From NCBI RefSeq assembly GCF_000308635.1, contig NZ_BAGD01000097.1:1-64000 (forward strand): 64,000 nucleotides of DNA, given 5' to 3'. This stretch comes from Nocardia otitidiscaviarum NBRC 14405 (GTDB taxonomy: Bacteria; Actinomycetota; Actinomycetes; Mycobacteriales; Mycobacteriaceae). The notes under the pieces are model-generated. The model was not told the origin of the DNA. It worked only from the letters and a program-made list of their open reading frames with translations, and did not search any database. Made by a program: the position numbers and the translations under genes. Shown here piece by piece: positions 43,301-52,321 of the stretch; position 1 is the stretch's first letter, and every line of letters starts with the position of its first letter.

Positions 43301-46300
43301 GCCGGTGCGCGGCGGCGATCCGGTGCCCATGCGCACCCTGCCGGACATCCTCGCCGCGGGCGCACGCGTCGACCCGCGCGGCATCGCGGTGAGCGCGGGC
43401 AGCCTCACCATGACCTATCGCGACCTGGACGCGTGGTCCAACCGGTTCGCCCGGGTGCTGCTGCGCCGGGGCGTGGGCCGCGAGGTCTTCGTGGTGCTGG
43501 CGCTGACCCGCTCGGTGGAATCCGTGGTGGCGGTGTGGGCTCTGGCCAAGACCGGCGCGGCGTTCCTGCCGCTGGACCCCAACTATCCGGTGGAACGCAT
43601 CGAGCACATCCTCACCGACTCCCGCGCTCCCATCGGCGTGACGGTGTGCGCGGTCGGCGAAACCCTGCCCGGGTCCATCGACTGGCTGCTGCTCGACGAT
43701 CTCAACACAATCCGCCGCGCCATGACGGTCTCCGACGCGCCCGTCACCGACGCCGAACGCGGCGGACCCATCACCCTGGACCAGACCGCGTACCTCATCT
43801 ACACCTCCGGCTCCACCGGCAAGCCCAAGGCGGTGCTGCTGAGCCACCGGGGTCTGGCGAATCTCGTCGCCACCCAGCGGCACTCCCTGGATCTCGACGA
43901 AACGGCGAGCGCCCTCCAGGTGGCCTCGCCCAGCTTCGACGCCTCCGTGCACGAACTGCTCATGGCGCACGGTATGGGCGGGCGGCTGGTGCTGTCGCCG
44001 CCGGAGGTGTACGGCGGCGGCGAACTGGAGCGGCTGCTGCGCACCGAGGGCGTCACCCACGCCGTCATCACCCCGTCGGTGCTGGCCACCATGGATCCGC
44101 GCGAGCTGCCCGCACTGCGCTGCCTGTCGGTGGCGGGCGAGGCGGTCGGCCCGGAGCTGGTGGCGGCCTGGTCGGCCGACCGGCGCATGGTGAACCTCTA
44201 CGGCCCCACCGAATTCAGCGTGTGGGCGACCGGCCCGGGCGAGTTGCGGGCCGGGGAGCAGATCACCATCGGCGCGCCGGTGCTCGGGGCGGGGGCCATG
44301 GTGCTCGACAGCTGGCTGCGTCCGGTGCCCCTCGGTATCACCGGTGAACTGTATCTGTCGGGCCCGCAGCTGGCGCGCGGCTACTTCAACCGCTTCGCGC
44401 TCACCGCCTCGCGATTCGTGGCCAATCCGTACGGCGCCCCCGGGGTGCGCATGTACCGCACCGGCGATATGGTGCGCTGGATCGAGGTCAAGGGGCCGCA
44501 GGGTCCGACCCTGGAGCTGGAGTACCTGGGGCGCAGCGATTTCCAGGTGAAGATTCGCGGGCTGCGCATCGAACTCGGTGAGATCGACGCGGTGCTGGCC
44601 GCCGACGAGCAGGTGGAATACGCGGCCACCGTGGGACTTCCGGGGCCGACCGGTGACACCGTGCTGGTGTCGTACGTGGTGGCCGCGCCCGAGCTCGAGC
44701 GGGAGCTGGACACGGAGGGGCTGCGCACCCGCATCGCGGCGGCGCTGCCCGGCTACATGGTGCCGAGCTACCTCGTCGAACTCGACGACGTCCCGCTCAC
44801 CCCGGTGGGCAAGCTGGACCGAAACGCCCTGCCGACACCGGATTTCGCGACCCTCGCACAGCGGTATCTGGCCCCGCGCACCCCGGTGGAGACCGCGGTG
44901 GCGGCCGTCTTCGCGGAGGTGCTGGGCGCCGACCGCGTGAGCATCGACCGTTCCTTCTTCGAACTCGGCGGCGATTCGCTCAGCGCCACCCGGGTGGTGG
45001 CGCGGGTCAACGCGGCGCTGGGATCCACGGTGGCGCTGCGGGATCTGTTCGACGCGCCGACGGTGGCGCGGCTGTCGGCGCGCGTCGTCCCGGCCGCGGG
45101 CACCGCACCCGACCGCCCCGCCCTGGCCCCGCGACTGCGGCCGGACCGGGTGCCGCTCTCCCCCGCCCAACAGCGCATGTGGGTGCTCAACCGCCTCGAT
45201 CCCGACTCGGCGGCCTACAACATCGTCGCACCGCTGCGGCTGACCGGGGAACTGGACGTCTCGGCGCTGCGCGCGGCCGTGCACGATGTGATCGGACGGC
45301 ACGAGACGCTGCGCACCATCTATCCGGCCGACGCCGACGGACCGCGTCAGGTGGTGGTGACCGTGGACAGCGCCGCACCCGAGCTGACCGTGGTCGAGAC
45401 CGAAGACGGTGCGCCGCTGCGGGATCGGATCGCCGAACTCGCCGGGACCGGATTCGATCTGATCCGCGAGGCCCCCGTGCGGGTGGGCCTGTTCCGGGTG
45501 CCGACCGCCCACGTCGTCGTCCTGGTCGTACACCACATCAGCGCGGACGGCGCGTCCATGGCCCCGCTGGCCGCCGACCTGGTGACCGCCTACCTGTCCC
45601 GGATCTCCGGCGCGAACGCCGCGCTGCCCACCCCGCGCGTGCAGTACGCCGATTACGCGCTGTGGCAACGGGACCTGCTCGGCGCGGAGGACGATCCGCA
45701 GTCGCTGGCCAGCCGCCAGCTCGGCTACTGGCGTGAGCGGCTGGCCGGGATTCCGGATGTGCTGGAGTTGCCCGCCGACCGCCCGCGCCCGGCGGTGCAG
45801 AGCATGCGCAGCCGGGACCTGCCGTTCATCCTGGACACCGAAACGCACACCGCGCTCGCGGCGCTGGCGGGCACGACCGAGACCAGCCTGTTCATGGTGG
45901 TGCACGCCGCGTTGGCGGTGCTGCTGGCCCGACTGGCCGGAACCGCCGATGTGGTGATCGGCACCGCCGTCGCCGGTCGCGGGGAGGCGGCCCTCGACGA
46001 ACTCGTCGGCATGTTCGTGAACACGGTCGCGCTGCGGACCCGGGTGGACGCGGACAGCGGCTTCCGGGATTTCCTCACCGGGGTGCGCGACACCGATCTC
46101 GATGCCTTCGCCCACGCCGACGTGCCGTTCGAACGCCTCGTTCAGGTGCTGGAGCCCGCGCGGTCCACGGCGCACGCACCGGTGTTCCAGGTATCGCTGT
46201 CGGTGCAGAACTTCACCGCGCCGGAACTGGAATTCCCCGGCCTCACCGTCGCCGTCGAACCGGTGCGGCGCGACGGCTCGCAGTTCGACCTCACCGTCGA

Positions 46301-49300
46301 GTTGCTGGAACGAAGGGCGGAGGGTGAACCGGCCGGAATCGACGGCACGCTGACCTACGCCACCGATCTGTTCGACGCGGCCACCGCCGCCCTGCTGGTG
46401 TCGCGCTGGCGGCGGGTGCTGGCCGCCGTCGTCGCCGACCCGGACATCCGGCTGTCGGACATCGATCTGCTCGACGACATCGAACGCGCGGCCCTGGTGC
46501 CGGTGCGCGGCCCGCGAACCGTCGGAATCACCTCCCTCGCACAGGTTCTCGTGGCGACCGCCACGGCGCACCCGGACCGACCGGCCGTCGTCGCCGACGG
46601 CCGCACGCTCACCTACGCGGAGCTGAACGCCGCCTCCGACGCCCTGGCCGCCCGGCTCGCCGAACGCGGAGCCGGGCCGGAAAAGGTTGTCGCACTGGCG
46701 CTGTCGCGCGGCGCGGCGCTGCTCACCGCGCTCTGGGCCACCGCGAAGACCGGGGCGGCGTTCCTGCCCGTCGATCCGCGCCACCCCGTGGACCGGATCG
46801 AGCACATGCTCGCCGACTCCGGGTGCGCGCTCGGCCTCACCACCACCGCGCACCGGCCGCTGTTGCCCGCCGCCACCACCTGGCTGCTGCTGGACGCGCC
46901 GACCGACGACCCCACCCCGAGCGGGGGCGAATACCTCGCGGCGACGCATCCCGACAATCCCGCCTGGCTCATCTACACCTCGGGCTCGACCGGCACCCCG
47001 AAGGGCGTCTCGGTCTCACACCGCGGGATCGCGGACCTGGTGGCCGCTCAGCGTGAACTGCTCGACCTGGACGAGCACGCCCGCGTGCTCCAGGTGGCCT
47101 CACCGAGTTTCGACGCCTCCGCCTTCGAGGCGCTGATGGCCTTCGGATTCGGCGGCGCCGCGGTGGTCGCCGCCCCGGAGACCTTCGGCGGGACGGCGCT
47201 GGCCGAACTCATCGCCGCCGAACGGGTGACCCACCTGGTGATCACGCCGTCCGCGCTGGCCACCATGGACCCGGAGGCGGTGACGACGGTGCGGGTGCTG
47301 GCCGTGGCCGGGGAGGCGATCAGCGCCGAACTGGTGGAGCGCTGGACGCCCGGACGCACCCTGGTGAACCTGTACGGTCCGACCGAATTCACCATCTGGG
47401 CAACGGCTTCCGAACCGCTGCGGGTGGACGCCCCGGTCACCATCGGCCGACCGATCCGCGGCGCGGGCACCCTGGTGCTCGACGACCGGCTGCGCCCGGT
47501 GCCGCTCGGGGTGGCCGGTGAGCTGTATCTCGCCGGGCCGGCCCTGGCGCGCGGCTATCACGCCCGGCCCGGGCTGACCGCGCAGCGGTTCGTGGCCGAC
47601 CCGTACGGCGCGCCGGGTGACCGCCTGTACCGGACCGGCGATCTGGTGCGCTGGGTCGGCTCCGCCGCGGCGCCGCGGCTGGAGTATCTGGGCCGCACCG
47701 ACTTCCAGGTGAAGGTGCGCGGCCAGCGCATCGAACTCGGCGAGATCGACACCGTACTGGGACGTGCCACGGATGTGGAATTCGCGGTGACACTGGGTGT
47801 TCCGGGTCCCGGCGGGGCCACCGCCCTGGCCGCCTACCTCCTGCCCACCCCGGGCGCGGACCTCGATGTGGCCGCGCTGCGCGCACACGCCGCCGACGCG
47901 CTGCCCGGCTACATGGTGCCCTCGGCCTTCGTCCTCCTCGACCACGTGCCGCTCACCGCCGTCGGCAAGCTCGACCGAAAAGCCCTGCCGCCCCCGGTGT
48001 TCGAGGCGGAGACGGAGTACCGAGCACCCGGCACGCCCACCGAGGCGGCCCTGGCCGGGATCATGGCCGAACTGCTGGGCCGGGAACGGGTGGGTGTGCA
48101 CGATTCGTTCTTCGCCCTCGGCGGTGACAGCATCCTCGCCATCCAACTGGTGTCGCGGGCCCGGCTGCACGGACTGGAACTCACCCCGCTGCAGGTGTTC
48201 GAACACCGCACCGTGGCCGCGCTGGCCGAGATCGCCGACGCCACCGACACGGCGGTCGTGCTGGCCGAGCTGCCCGGCGGCGGGGTCGGCGATATGCCAC
48301 TCACCCCGATCGTGCGGTGGATGACCGAACGCGGCGGCAGTTTCCACCGCTTCGCCCAGACCGCCGTGCTGGAACTGCCGGTCGGCATCACCCGGACACA
48401 GCTCGTCGCCACGGTATCGGCCGCGGTGGACCGCCACGACATGCTGCGGGCCCGACTGGAGCGCGACGGGGACGACTGGCGGCTGTCCACCCGCGCGCCG
48501 GGCGCGGTCGATGTCGACGCGCTGGTGCACCGCATCGAATTCGGTGCCGCCGCCGATTCCGTCGAGCTGCGCGAATACGCGGTCACCGAGGTGGAGGCCG
48601 CCCTCGACCGGCTCGATCCGGCGGCGGGCCGCGTGCTGCAACTGGTCTGGCTGGACCCCGACGCTCCGGAACGGGCGGGACGACTCATCGTGGTCGCCCA
48701 CCACCTCGTGATCGACGGCGTGTCCTGGCGCATTCTGGTCCCCGACCTGATGGCGGCCTGGGCGCAGATATCGGGCGGGGCCACCCCCGTGCTGGCCGAA
48801 CCGGGCACCTCCATGCGCCGCTGGGCGCACGCACTCGCCGAGGAGGCCCGCAGCGGCGACCGGGTCGCCGAACTCGACCACTGGCGCGCCGTCGCCGCCA
48901 CCCCCGACCCGCCGCTGGGTGGACGTGAACTCGACCCGGCCGTCGATCGTGTGGACAGCGTGCGCACGGTCGAGATCGAACTACCGGAACCGACCACCAC
49001 CGCCCTGCTCACCACCCTGCCCGGACTGTTCGACGGCGGCGTGGAGGACGCGCTGCTCGCCACCCTCACGCTGGCGGTGCTGCGGTGGCGTTCCAGCACG
49101 GAGAACTCCGTCCTGATCCGCATGGAAGGCCACGGGCGGCAGCAGGAGATCGTGCCAGGGGCGGATCTGTCCCGCACCGTCGGCTGGTTCACCAGCGTCT
49201 ATCCGCTGCGGCTGGAGCTGCCGGGCATCGACATCGACGATGCCCGCACCGGTGGCCCCGCCCTGGGCACGGCCGTTCGCGCGGTCAAGCACCAGTTGCT

Positions 49301-50543
49301 GGCCGTCCCGGACAAGGGTGTGGGCTACGGCCTGCTGCGCTACCTGAATGTCGATACCGCACAACATCTTCCGCAGCGGGTGCCCGGGCGCATCGGTTTC
49401 AACTACCTGGGCCGCTACGCCGCCGCGGATATCCCGGCCGGGCTGGAGGGGCTCGGCTGGCTGCCCACCGACGAATTCGGGGACCTGCACGCCACCGAGG
49501 ATCTGGGGGTCGCCGTCACGGCCGAGCTCGAGATCAATGCCGTGGTGGTCGGCGACCGGTTGCAGGCCAGCTTCTCCTATCCCGCAACCCTGCTGGGCAG
49601 CGATGCGGTGGCGGCGCTGGCCCGGCTGTGGAGCGACGCGCTCACCGCCGCCGCGGCCTTCGCCGACACCCCGGCGGCCCGGGAGGCAGCGGCGGACGAG
49701 GCGCGCTACCTCGCCGACCGCGCGGCCGAAGCCACTGCCGCTCGAGCCGATTCGACGCCGGGGCTGGGACTCGACGTGGTGCTGCCGATCCGGCCCGGCG
49801 GCACCGAACCGGCGCTGTTCTGCATCCATCCCTCCTCGGGTATCGCCTGGACCTACCTCGGGCTGGCCGACGCCCTGGCCCCCGGGCGGCCCATCTACGG
49901 ACTCCAGGCCCCCGACCTGTCCGGGGAGCCCGCCGCCGCCGACATCGACGACTTCGCGCGCCGCTACGTGCGCGAGATCCGCCGCCTGCAACCGGAGGGT
50001 CCGTACCACCTGCTCGGCTGGTCCTTCGGCGGGCTCATCGCGCACGCCGTCGCCACCCGCCTCCAGCAGGAGGGCGCGGAACTCGGCGTACTGGCCCTGC
50101 TCGACGCCGACACCGCCGATATCGACGGCGACAGCATCGAGACACTCAGCGCCGGGGCGTTCATCGCCACCTTCGGCCATGTCTTCGGCATGACCGATAT
50201 CCCGGCCGAGGCCAGCGCCGAACAGGCGGCGGAGCTGATCCGCGACCGCATGGGCGGGGTGAACCTGGTCGACGCCGCCACCCTGGAACGCATGGCGGCC
50301 TCCTACAATGCCTCCGCCCGCACCCGCACCGGCTACCGCCGACCCGTATTCCACGGCGACGCACTGTATTTCCACGCCACCGTGGACACCTCGGAGATCT
50401 TCGGACCCGACGGCTGGCGACCGCACATCACCGGCGACATCACCCGCGTGGACATCGAGGTCAGCCACGACGAACTCACCACCCCGGAAGCGTTGGCGAC
50501 CGTCGCCCGCGTCCTCGACCGACATTTGGGAGGCAGGCTATGA
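37350..50543 (+). CDS. three-module nonribosomal peptide synthetase, C-A-T-E / C-A-T / C-A-T-E-TE
   Basis: The 4,397-residue synthetase runs as follows. Module 1: C (about 20-440, HHIALDG intact), A (457-960), T (Ser1008 in GGDSIV), E (1053-1500, HHLVVDG). Module 2: C (1537-1960, HHLILDG), A (1985-2490), T (Ser2543). Module 3: C (2599-3040, HHISADG), A (3050-3545), T (Ser3594), E (3640-4080, HHLVIDG), thioesterase (4140-4397, Ser4225 in GWSFGG). All A domains keep YTSGSTG and the GKxDR lysine. Hand-aligned specificity codes are DIENVGGVTK, DAHVSALVWK and DAFVAALIWK; the first shares D-x-E-N with ornithine-type codes, the others are unclear. The predicted product is D-aa1, L-aa2, D-aa3, released by the thioesterase. 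An N-terminal C domain suggests an acyl or aryl starter given in trans. ATGA overlap couples it to the exporter. No MbtH or tailoring gene is in the window. Confidence 0.95.
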   Translation: MVSSSALSPAPVGAATGPAAPFPLSAAQRGIWFAQHLAGDTPVSIAQYVEFVGAVDVALLAAAARRAGQEFGTGYLRLLELDDLPYQVVDTTLDDAIDTVDLRSAPDPEAAAHAWMRAEYTAPLDPLRDRLCQVTMLRLSEDRWFWYSRFHHIALDGVGALTMLQRTGEIYNAAAAGREIPPGRAEDLRGIVDADAAYRNSDRIAADREYWREHLTGLAEPVRLGRHSDAVDAHPRLLSRALPADTAALLDELVARLSTSAAPVIVAAFSAFLGALTGAPEVVLSLPVSGRTTAALRRSGGMMANVVPLRLRQSPTRTVDELIRATQSELTAALRRQRYRQEDIVRDLGWSMDEVGSFGPTVNLMLVDSRIRLGGVTGRLHVLTSGLIEDLFVNVYPGVGGESTHIDFQANPNRYDEAELVSLHGRFLAYLRSFLAAGPDTRLAGLTVLADDERELVPARGPAGTAARTLPELLEAGVALDPAAVALRAHDTVLTYREVSEYTRRLARVLIAAGAEPERAVAVSIPRSAESVLAMWAVALTGAAFVPVDPDYPVDRIEHMLADSGVVAGVTVAAARAGLPDRVRWLVLDHADTESALAAADFTPVTDADRRSPLHIDQLAYLIYTSGSTGLPKGVGVTHRGLANLATGSGAAFGVDAGAVMAHAVSPSFDISVEELLVAFAAGATVAVVPPAAYAGEELARVLRAHEVTHLNVTPVVAGSLEPETLPRVRTVVVGGEACPPELVARWVGRRVLNGYGPTETTVTATLSAPLAPGDPITIGGPARGVSAVVLDPWLRPVPPGSTGELYLGGPGLARGYHQRIGLTAERFVADPFAAGARMYRTGDLVRWRAVAGTWRLEYAGRGDTQVKVRGFRIELGEVDAAVARHPGVEMVVTVGANTPTGATALVSYVRADPAAAVDPEAVKATVAQHLPGYMVPTAIMVLDSLPLTPAGKVDRKALPAPDFGTRARAGRAPDTPRERALAAVFADVLGLDEVGADDNFFALGGDSIVAIQLVARAKAAGLGLRARDVFEHKTVAALAAAATDVTALQVRELPGGGTGPIPLTPIVHAMLEQGDTWPRFAQAALIDLPGDLDRARLATAIQTLVDHHDLLRSTLIHRASDDAAATGRANGWEWLVEPPGTVEAAALVEYVTVAADSEADDEQAALRRAADLLDPAAGTVARFVVMERAEDTPRLWMVLHHLVVDGVSWRILLPDLALAYAGVPLQAVGTSFRRWAHGQVEHAAERVGELPLWQRMAATPQGELGLRALDPEFDTTATMGQVVTVVDTETASTALELIPERFHCGVDDALLTALALAWARWRDRTDTLLTLEGHGREDVILPGADISRTVGWFTSVYPVALELGEIDIAEAFDGGPAAGAALKAVKERLRTVPDKGVGFGMLRYLVPETAAALADAPTPHLSFNYLGRTGAGGEGAWLPRRFTATQDDRAPLAAVVDVNALHTAAGLEVTWAYAARILTDAQVRELADLWSQALAALTAHARGTGAGGHSPSDFPLVEVPQDRIDAWDRDYPALTDIWPLSPLQYGLLFHARYDNDTADGYTVQTRLSLAGRVDAPALRAAAQTLLDRHDVLRVAFVETPDGPRQLVLGSAEITWQEMDLTQLPESTDRPRELERIVEVDAGTRFDLTRPPLLRFTLVRTGAEAYTLLMTNHHLILDGWSTPLLVRELLAGYLATVTGQQAGLPAPHSYRDFLGWLAEQDDDASLAAWREALAGVDGPTRAVPTLADIASTESGTVSADIDARALTRLEDTVRATGATVNTAVQAAWALLLAMLTGRTDVVFGGTVSGRPPQLSGVEDMIGLFINTLPVRVRLDPAERVADLLARVQDEQARLLDHQHMGLAALHQAVGLPELFDTLTVFESYPIDRETLSRALDIAGMRILDVSGTDATPYPLNLMVIPQRDRDGSESLRVCVKYLADQLPEAGARRLLDRFVALLDQIATHPHRRIAQLQHCDAAERRALLPVRGGDPVPMRTLPDILAAGARVDPRGIAVSAGSLTMTYRDLDAWSNRFARVLLRRGVGREVFVVLALTRSVESVVAVWALAKTGAAFLPLDPNYPVERIEHILTDSRAPIGVTVCAVGETLPGSIDWLLLDDLNTIRRAMTVSDAPVTDAERGGPITLDQTAYLIYTSGSTGKPKAVLLSHRGLANLVATQRHSLDLDETASALQVASPSFDASVHELLMAHGMGGRLVLSPPEVYGGGELERLLRTEGVTHAVITPSVLATMDPRELPALRCLSVAGEAVGPELVAAWSADRRMVNLYGPTEFSVWATGPGELRAGEQITIGAPVLGAGAMVLDSWLRPVPLGITGELYLSGPQLARGYFNRFALTASRFVANPYGAPGVRMYRTGDMVRWIEVKGPQGPTLELEYLGRSDFQVKIRGLRIELGEIDAVLAADEQVEYAATVGLPGPTGDTVLVSYVVAAPELERELDTEGLRTRIAAALPGYMVPSYLVELDDVPLTPVGKLDRNALPTPDFATLAQRYLAPRTPVETAVAAVFAEVLGADRVSIDRSFFELGGDSLSATRVVARVNAALGSTVALRDLFDAPTVARLSARVVPAAGTAPDRPALAPRLRPDRVPLSPAQQRMWVLNRLDPDSAAYNIVAPLRLTGELDVSALRAAVHDVIGRHETLRTIYPADADGPRQVVVTVDSAAPELTVVETEDGAPLRDRIAELAGTGFDLIREAPVRVGLFRVPTAHVVVLVVHHISADGASMAPLAADLVTAYLSRISGANAALPTPRVQYADYALWQRDLLGAEDDPQSLASRQLGYWRERLAGIPDVLELPADRPRPAVQSMRSRDLPFILDTETHTALAALAGTTETSLFMVVHAALAVLLARLAGTADVVIGTAVAGRGEAALDELVGMFVNTVALRTRVDADSGFRDFLTGVRDTDLDAFAHADVPFERLVQVLEPARSTAHAPVFQVSLSVQNFTAPELEFPGLTVAVEPVRRDGSQFDLTVELLERRAEGEPAGIDGTLTYATDLFDAATAALLVSRWRRVLAAVVADPDIRLSDIDLLDDIERAALVPVRGPRTVGITSLAQVLVATATAHPDRPAVVADGRTLTYAELNAASDALAARLAERGAGPEKVVALALSRGAALLTALWATAKTGAAFLPVDPRHPVDRIEHMLADSGCALGLTTTAHRPLLPAATTWLLLDAPTDDPTPSGGEYLAATHPDNPAWLIYTSGSTGTPKGVSVSHRGIADLVAAQRELLDLDEHARVLQVASPSFDASAFEALMAFGFGGAAVVAAPETFGGTALAELIAAERVTHLVITPSALATMDPEAVTTVRVLAVAGEAISAELVERWTPGRTLVNLYGPTEFTIWATASEPLRVDAPVTIGRPIRGAGTLVLDDRLRPVPLGVAGELYLAGPALARGYHARPGLTAQRFVADPYGAPGDRLYRTGDLVRWVGSAAAPRLEYLGRTDFQVKVRGQRIELGEIDTVLGRATDVEFAVTLGVPGPGGATALAAYLLPTPGADLDVAALRAHAADALPGYMVPSAFVLLDHVPLTAVGKLDRKALPPPVFEAETEYRAPGTPTEAALAGIMAELLGRERVGVHDSFFALGGDSILAIQLVSRARLHGLELTPLQVFEHRTVAALAEIADATDTAVVLAELPGGGVGDMPLTPIVRWMTERGGSFHRFAQTAVLELPVGITRTQLVATVSAAVDRHDMLRARLERDGDDWRLSTRAPGAVDVDALVHRIEFGAAADSVELREYAVTEVEAALDRLDPAAGRVLQLVWLDPDAPERAGRLIVVAHHLVIDGVSWRILVPDLMAAWAQISGGATPVLAEPGTSMRRWAHALAEEARSGDRVAELDHWRAVAATPDPPLGGRELDPAVDRVDSVRTVEIELPEPTTTALLTTLPGLFDGGVEDALLATLTLAVLRWRSSTENSVLIRMEGHGRQQEIVPGADLSRTVGWFTSVYPLRLELPGIDIDDARTGGPALGTAVRAVKHQLLAVPDKGVGYGLLRYLNVDTAQHLPQRVPGRIGFNYLGRYAAADIPAGLEGLGWLPTDEFGDLHATEDLGVAVTAELEINAVVVGDRLQASFSYPATLLGSDAVAALARLWSDALTAAAAFADTPAAREAAADEARYLADRAAEATAARADSTPGLGLDVVLPIRPGGTEPALFCIHPSSGIAWTYLGLADALAPGRPIYGLQAPDLSGEPAAADIDDFARRYVREIRRLQPEGPYHLLGWSFGGLIAHAVATRLQQEGAELGVLALLDADTADIDGDSIETLSAGAFIATFGHVFGMTDIPAEASAEQAAELIRDRMGGVNLVDAATLERMAASYNASARTRTGYRRPVFHGDALYFHATVDTSEIFGPDGWRPHITGDITRVDIEVSHDELTTPEALATVARVLDRHLGGRL

Positions 50544-51514
50544 GCAGCGGCGGAGTCGTCGTCGAAGGCGTCGAGAAATCGTTCGGCAGCGTCCGGGCCC
50601 TGCGCGGCATCGACTTCGAGGCCGCGCCCGGCGAGGTGCTCGGCATCCTCGGACCCAATGGCGCGGGCAAGACCACCACGGTGAACATTCTGTCCACCCT
50701 CATCGCCCCCGATGCCGGACGGGCCGTGGTCGCCGGGCACGATGTGGTGTCCGAGGCCGCGGCCGTGCGCCGGGGCATCATGCTCACCGGACAGTTCGCC
50801 GCCCTGGACGACGCCCTCACCGGCTACGAGAACCTGGTCATGTTCGGGCGGCTCATGGGCTTGCGCAAACGCGCCGCCCGCGCCCGCGCCGACGAACTGA
50901 TCGGCGAATTCGACCTCACCGCGGCCGCCGGTCGCCGCGTCGGCACCTACTCCGGCGGTATGCGCCGGCGCATCGACATCGCCTGCGGGCTGGTGGTGCG
51001 GCCCGAGGTGGTCTTCCTCGACGAACCCACCACCGGACTGGATCCCCGCAGCCGCCAGGGGGTCTGGGATCTGGTCGGCGGCTTCCGCAAACACGGCATC
51101 ACCACCCTGCTCACCACGCAGTACCTGGAGGAGGCCGACGCCCTCTGCGACCGCATCATCGTCATCGACCACGGCGTGGTCATCGCCGACGGCACCGCCG
51201 ACGAACTCAAATCCCGCACCGGCGGCAGCTACTGCGAGATCGTGCCGCTGCGCATGGAGGACCTCGCGGCCATTGTCAACGCGCTCGACAGCCTGGTGCC
51301 CGCGTCGAGTCGCCAAGCCCTGACCGGTGATTCGGACCGACTGGCCATTCCGGCCCCGGACGGCGCGAAAACCCTCGCCGAGGCGCTGCGCCGACTCGAC
51401 GGCGCGGGCATCGAACTGGTGGACATCGCGCTGCGCCGCCCCTCACTCGACGACGTATTCCTCAACCTCACCGGACATCTCGCCGAGGCCGACACCGCGG
51501 AGGCGCGATCGTGA
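50540..51514 (+). CDS. Drr-type ABC exporter ATPase
   Basis: The 324-residue ATPase of the DrrA/daunorubicin-resistance group has Walker A LGPNGAGKTTTVNIL, signature YSGGMRRRIDIA, Walker B VVFLDEPTTGLDPRSR and switch region TTQYLEEAD, plus the DrrA C-terminal segment RRPSLDDVFLNLTGH. It starts at ATG 50540, overlapping the NRPS stop (ATGA). It is coupled on the other side to a permease by GTGA. It very probably exports the NRPS product, as DrrABC-like systems do for polyketide and peptide lipids in mycobacteria. Confidence 0.92.
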   Translation: MSSGGVVVEGVEKSFGSVRALRGIDFEAAPGEVLGILGPNGAGKTTTVNILSTLIAPDAGRAVVAGHDVVSEAAAVRRGIMLTGQFAALDDALTGYENLVMFGRLMGLRKRAARARADELIGEFDLTAAAGRRVGTYSGGMRRRIDIACGLVVRPEVVFLDEPTTGLDPRSRQGVWDLVGGFRKHGITTLLTTQYLEEADALCDRIIVIDHGVVIADGTADELKSRTGGSYCEIVPLRMEDLAAIVNALDSLVPASSRQALTGDSDRLAIPAPDGAKTLAEALRRLDGAGIELVDIALRRPSLDDVFLNLTGHLAEADTAEARS

Positions 51515-52320
51515 CCGCCGTCAGCAGCGTCCGCGCCACCCCCGCCACCCTCCAGCAGTGGTGGGTGCTGAGCGTGCGGCTCATCGTGCCCGCCGTCAAG
51601 AGCGGCGACATCCTGAACATGGTGTTCGCGCCGATCGTGTTCACCATCAGCTTCTATATTCCGCTCAACCGGCTGATGTCCTTCGCGGGCACCGGATTCA
51701 GCAGCTACGCGCAGTTCATGGCACCGATCGTGATCCTGCAGGCCGGATCCTTCGCCGCCATCTCGGCCGCCTTCCGCGCCGCCACCGACGCGGTCTCCGG
51801 ACTCGACCGGCGCTTCGACGCCATGCCCATGCACCCGCTGGTGCCCACCGCGGCACGCATGTCCGGCAATATCTTCCGCCTGCTCGTCGCCCTGACCGCG
51901 GCGCTGATCGCGACCCATGCCATCGGCTTCCGTTTCCACGGCGGGCCGCTGCACACGGTCGGCTTCCTGGCGCTGGGCCTGCTCATCGGCATCGCCTTCT
52001 GCTTCGGCGCGGATGTCATCGGCACCGCCGCCAAGAGTCCCGAGGCCACCACCCAGCTGCTGGTGCTGCCACCGCTGATTCTCGGCATGCTCTCCACCGG
52101 TCTGGCCCCGGCCGACCAGTTCCCGGACTGGGTGGAGCCGTTCGTGCGCAATCAGCCGGTCTCGCAGTGGGCGTACGGGCTGCGCGCCCTCGGCGGCGAC
52201 AGCCTGGGCAATGCCGGTGCGGTGACCTGGTCGCTCATGAGTCCGCCGCTGCTGTGGGCGCTGGCCATCATCGCGGTCTCGCTCGTCTGCACGATTCGGC
52301 TCAACACGCGGAGGTCGTGA
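51511..52320 (+). CDS. Drr-type ABC-2 permease 1
   Basis: The 269-residue ABC-2 type membrane protein has six hydrophobic segments (for example FAPIVFTISFYIPLNRLMSF and VGFLALGLLIGIAFCFGAD) and the ending PFVRNQPVSQWAYGLRALGGD typical of DrrB/DrrC proteins. GTG 51511 overlaps the ATPase stop by 4 bp. It acts with the next permease as a heterodimeric export channel. Confidence 0.9.
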   Translation: MTAVSSVRATPATLQQWWVLSVRLIVPAVKSGDILNMVFAPIVFTISFYIPLNRLMSFAGTGFSSYAQFMAPIVILQAGSFAAISAAFRAATDAVSGLDRRFDAMPMHPLVPTAARMSGNIFRLLVALTAALIATHAIGFRFHGGPLHTVGFLALGLLIGIAFCFGADVIGTAAKSPEATTQLLVLPPLILGMLSTGLAPADQFPDWVEPFVRNQPVSQWAYGLRALGGDSLGNAGAVTWSLMSPPLLWALAIIAVSLVCTIRLNTRRS

Positions 52321-52321
52321 C

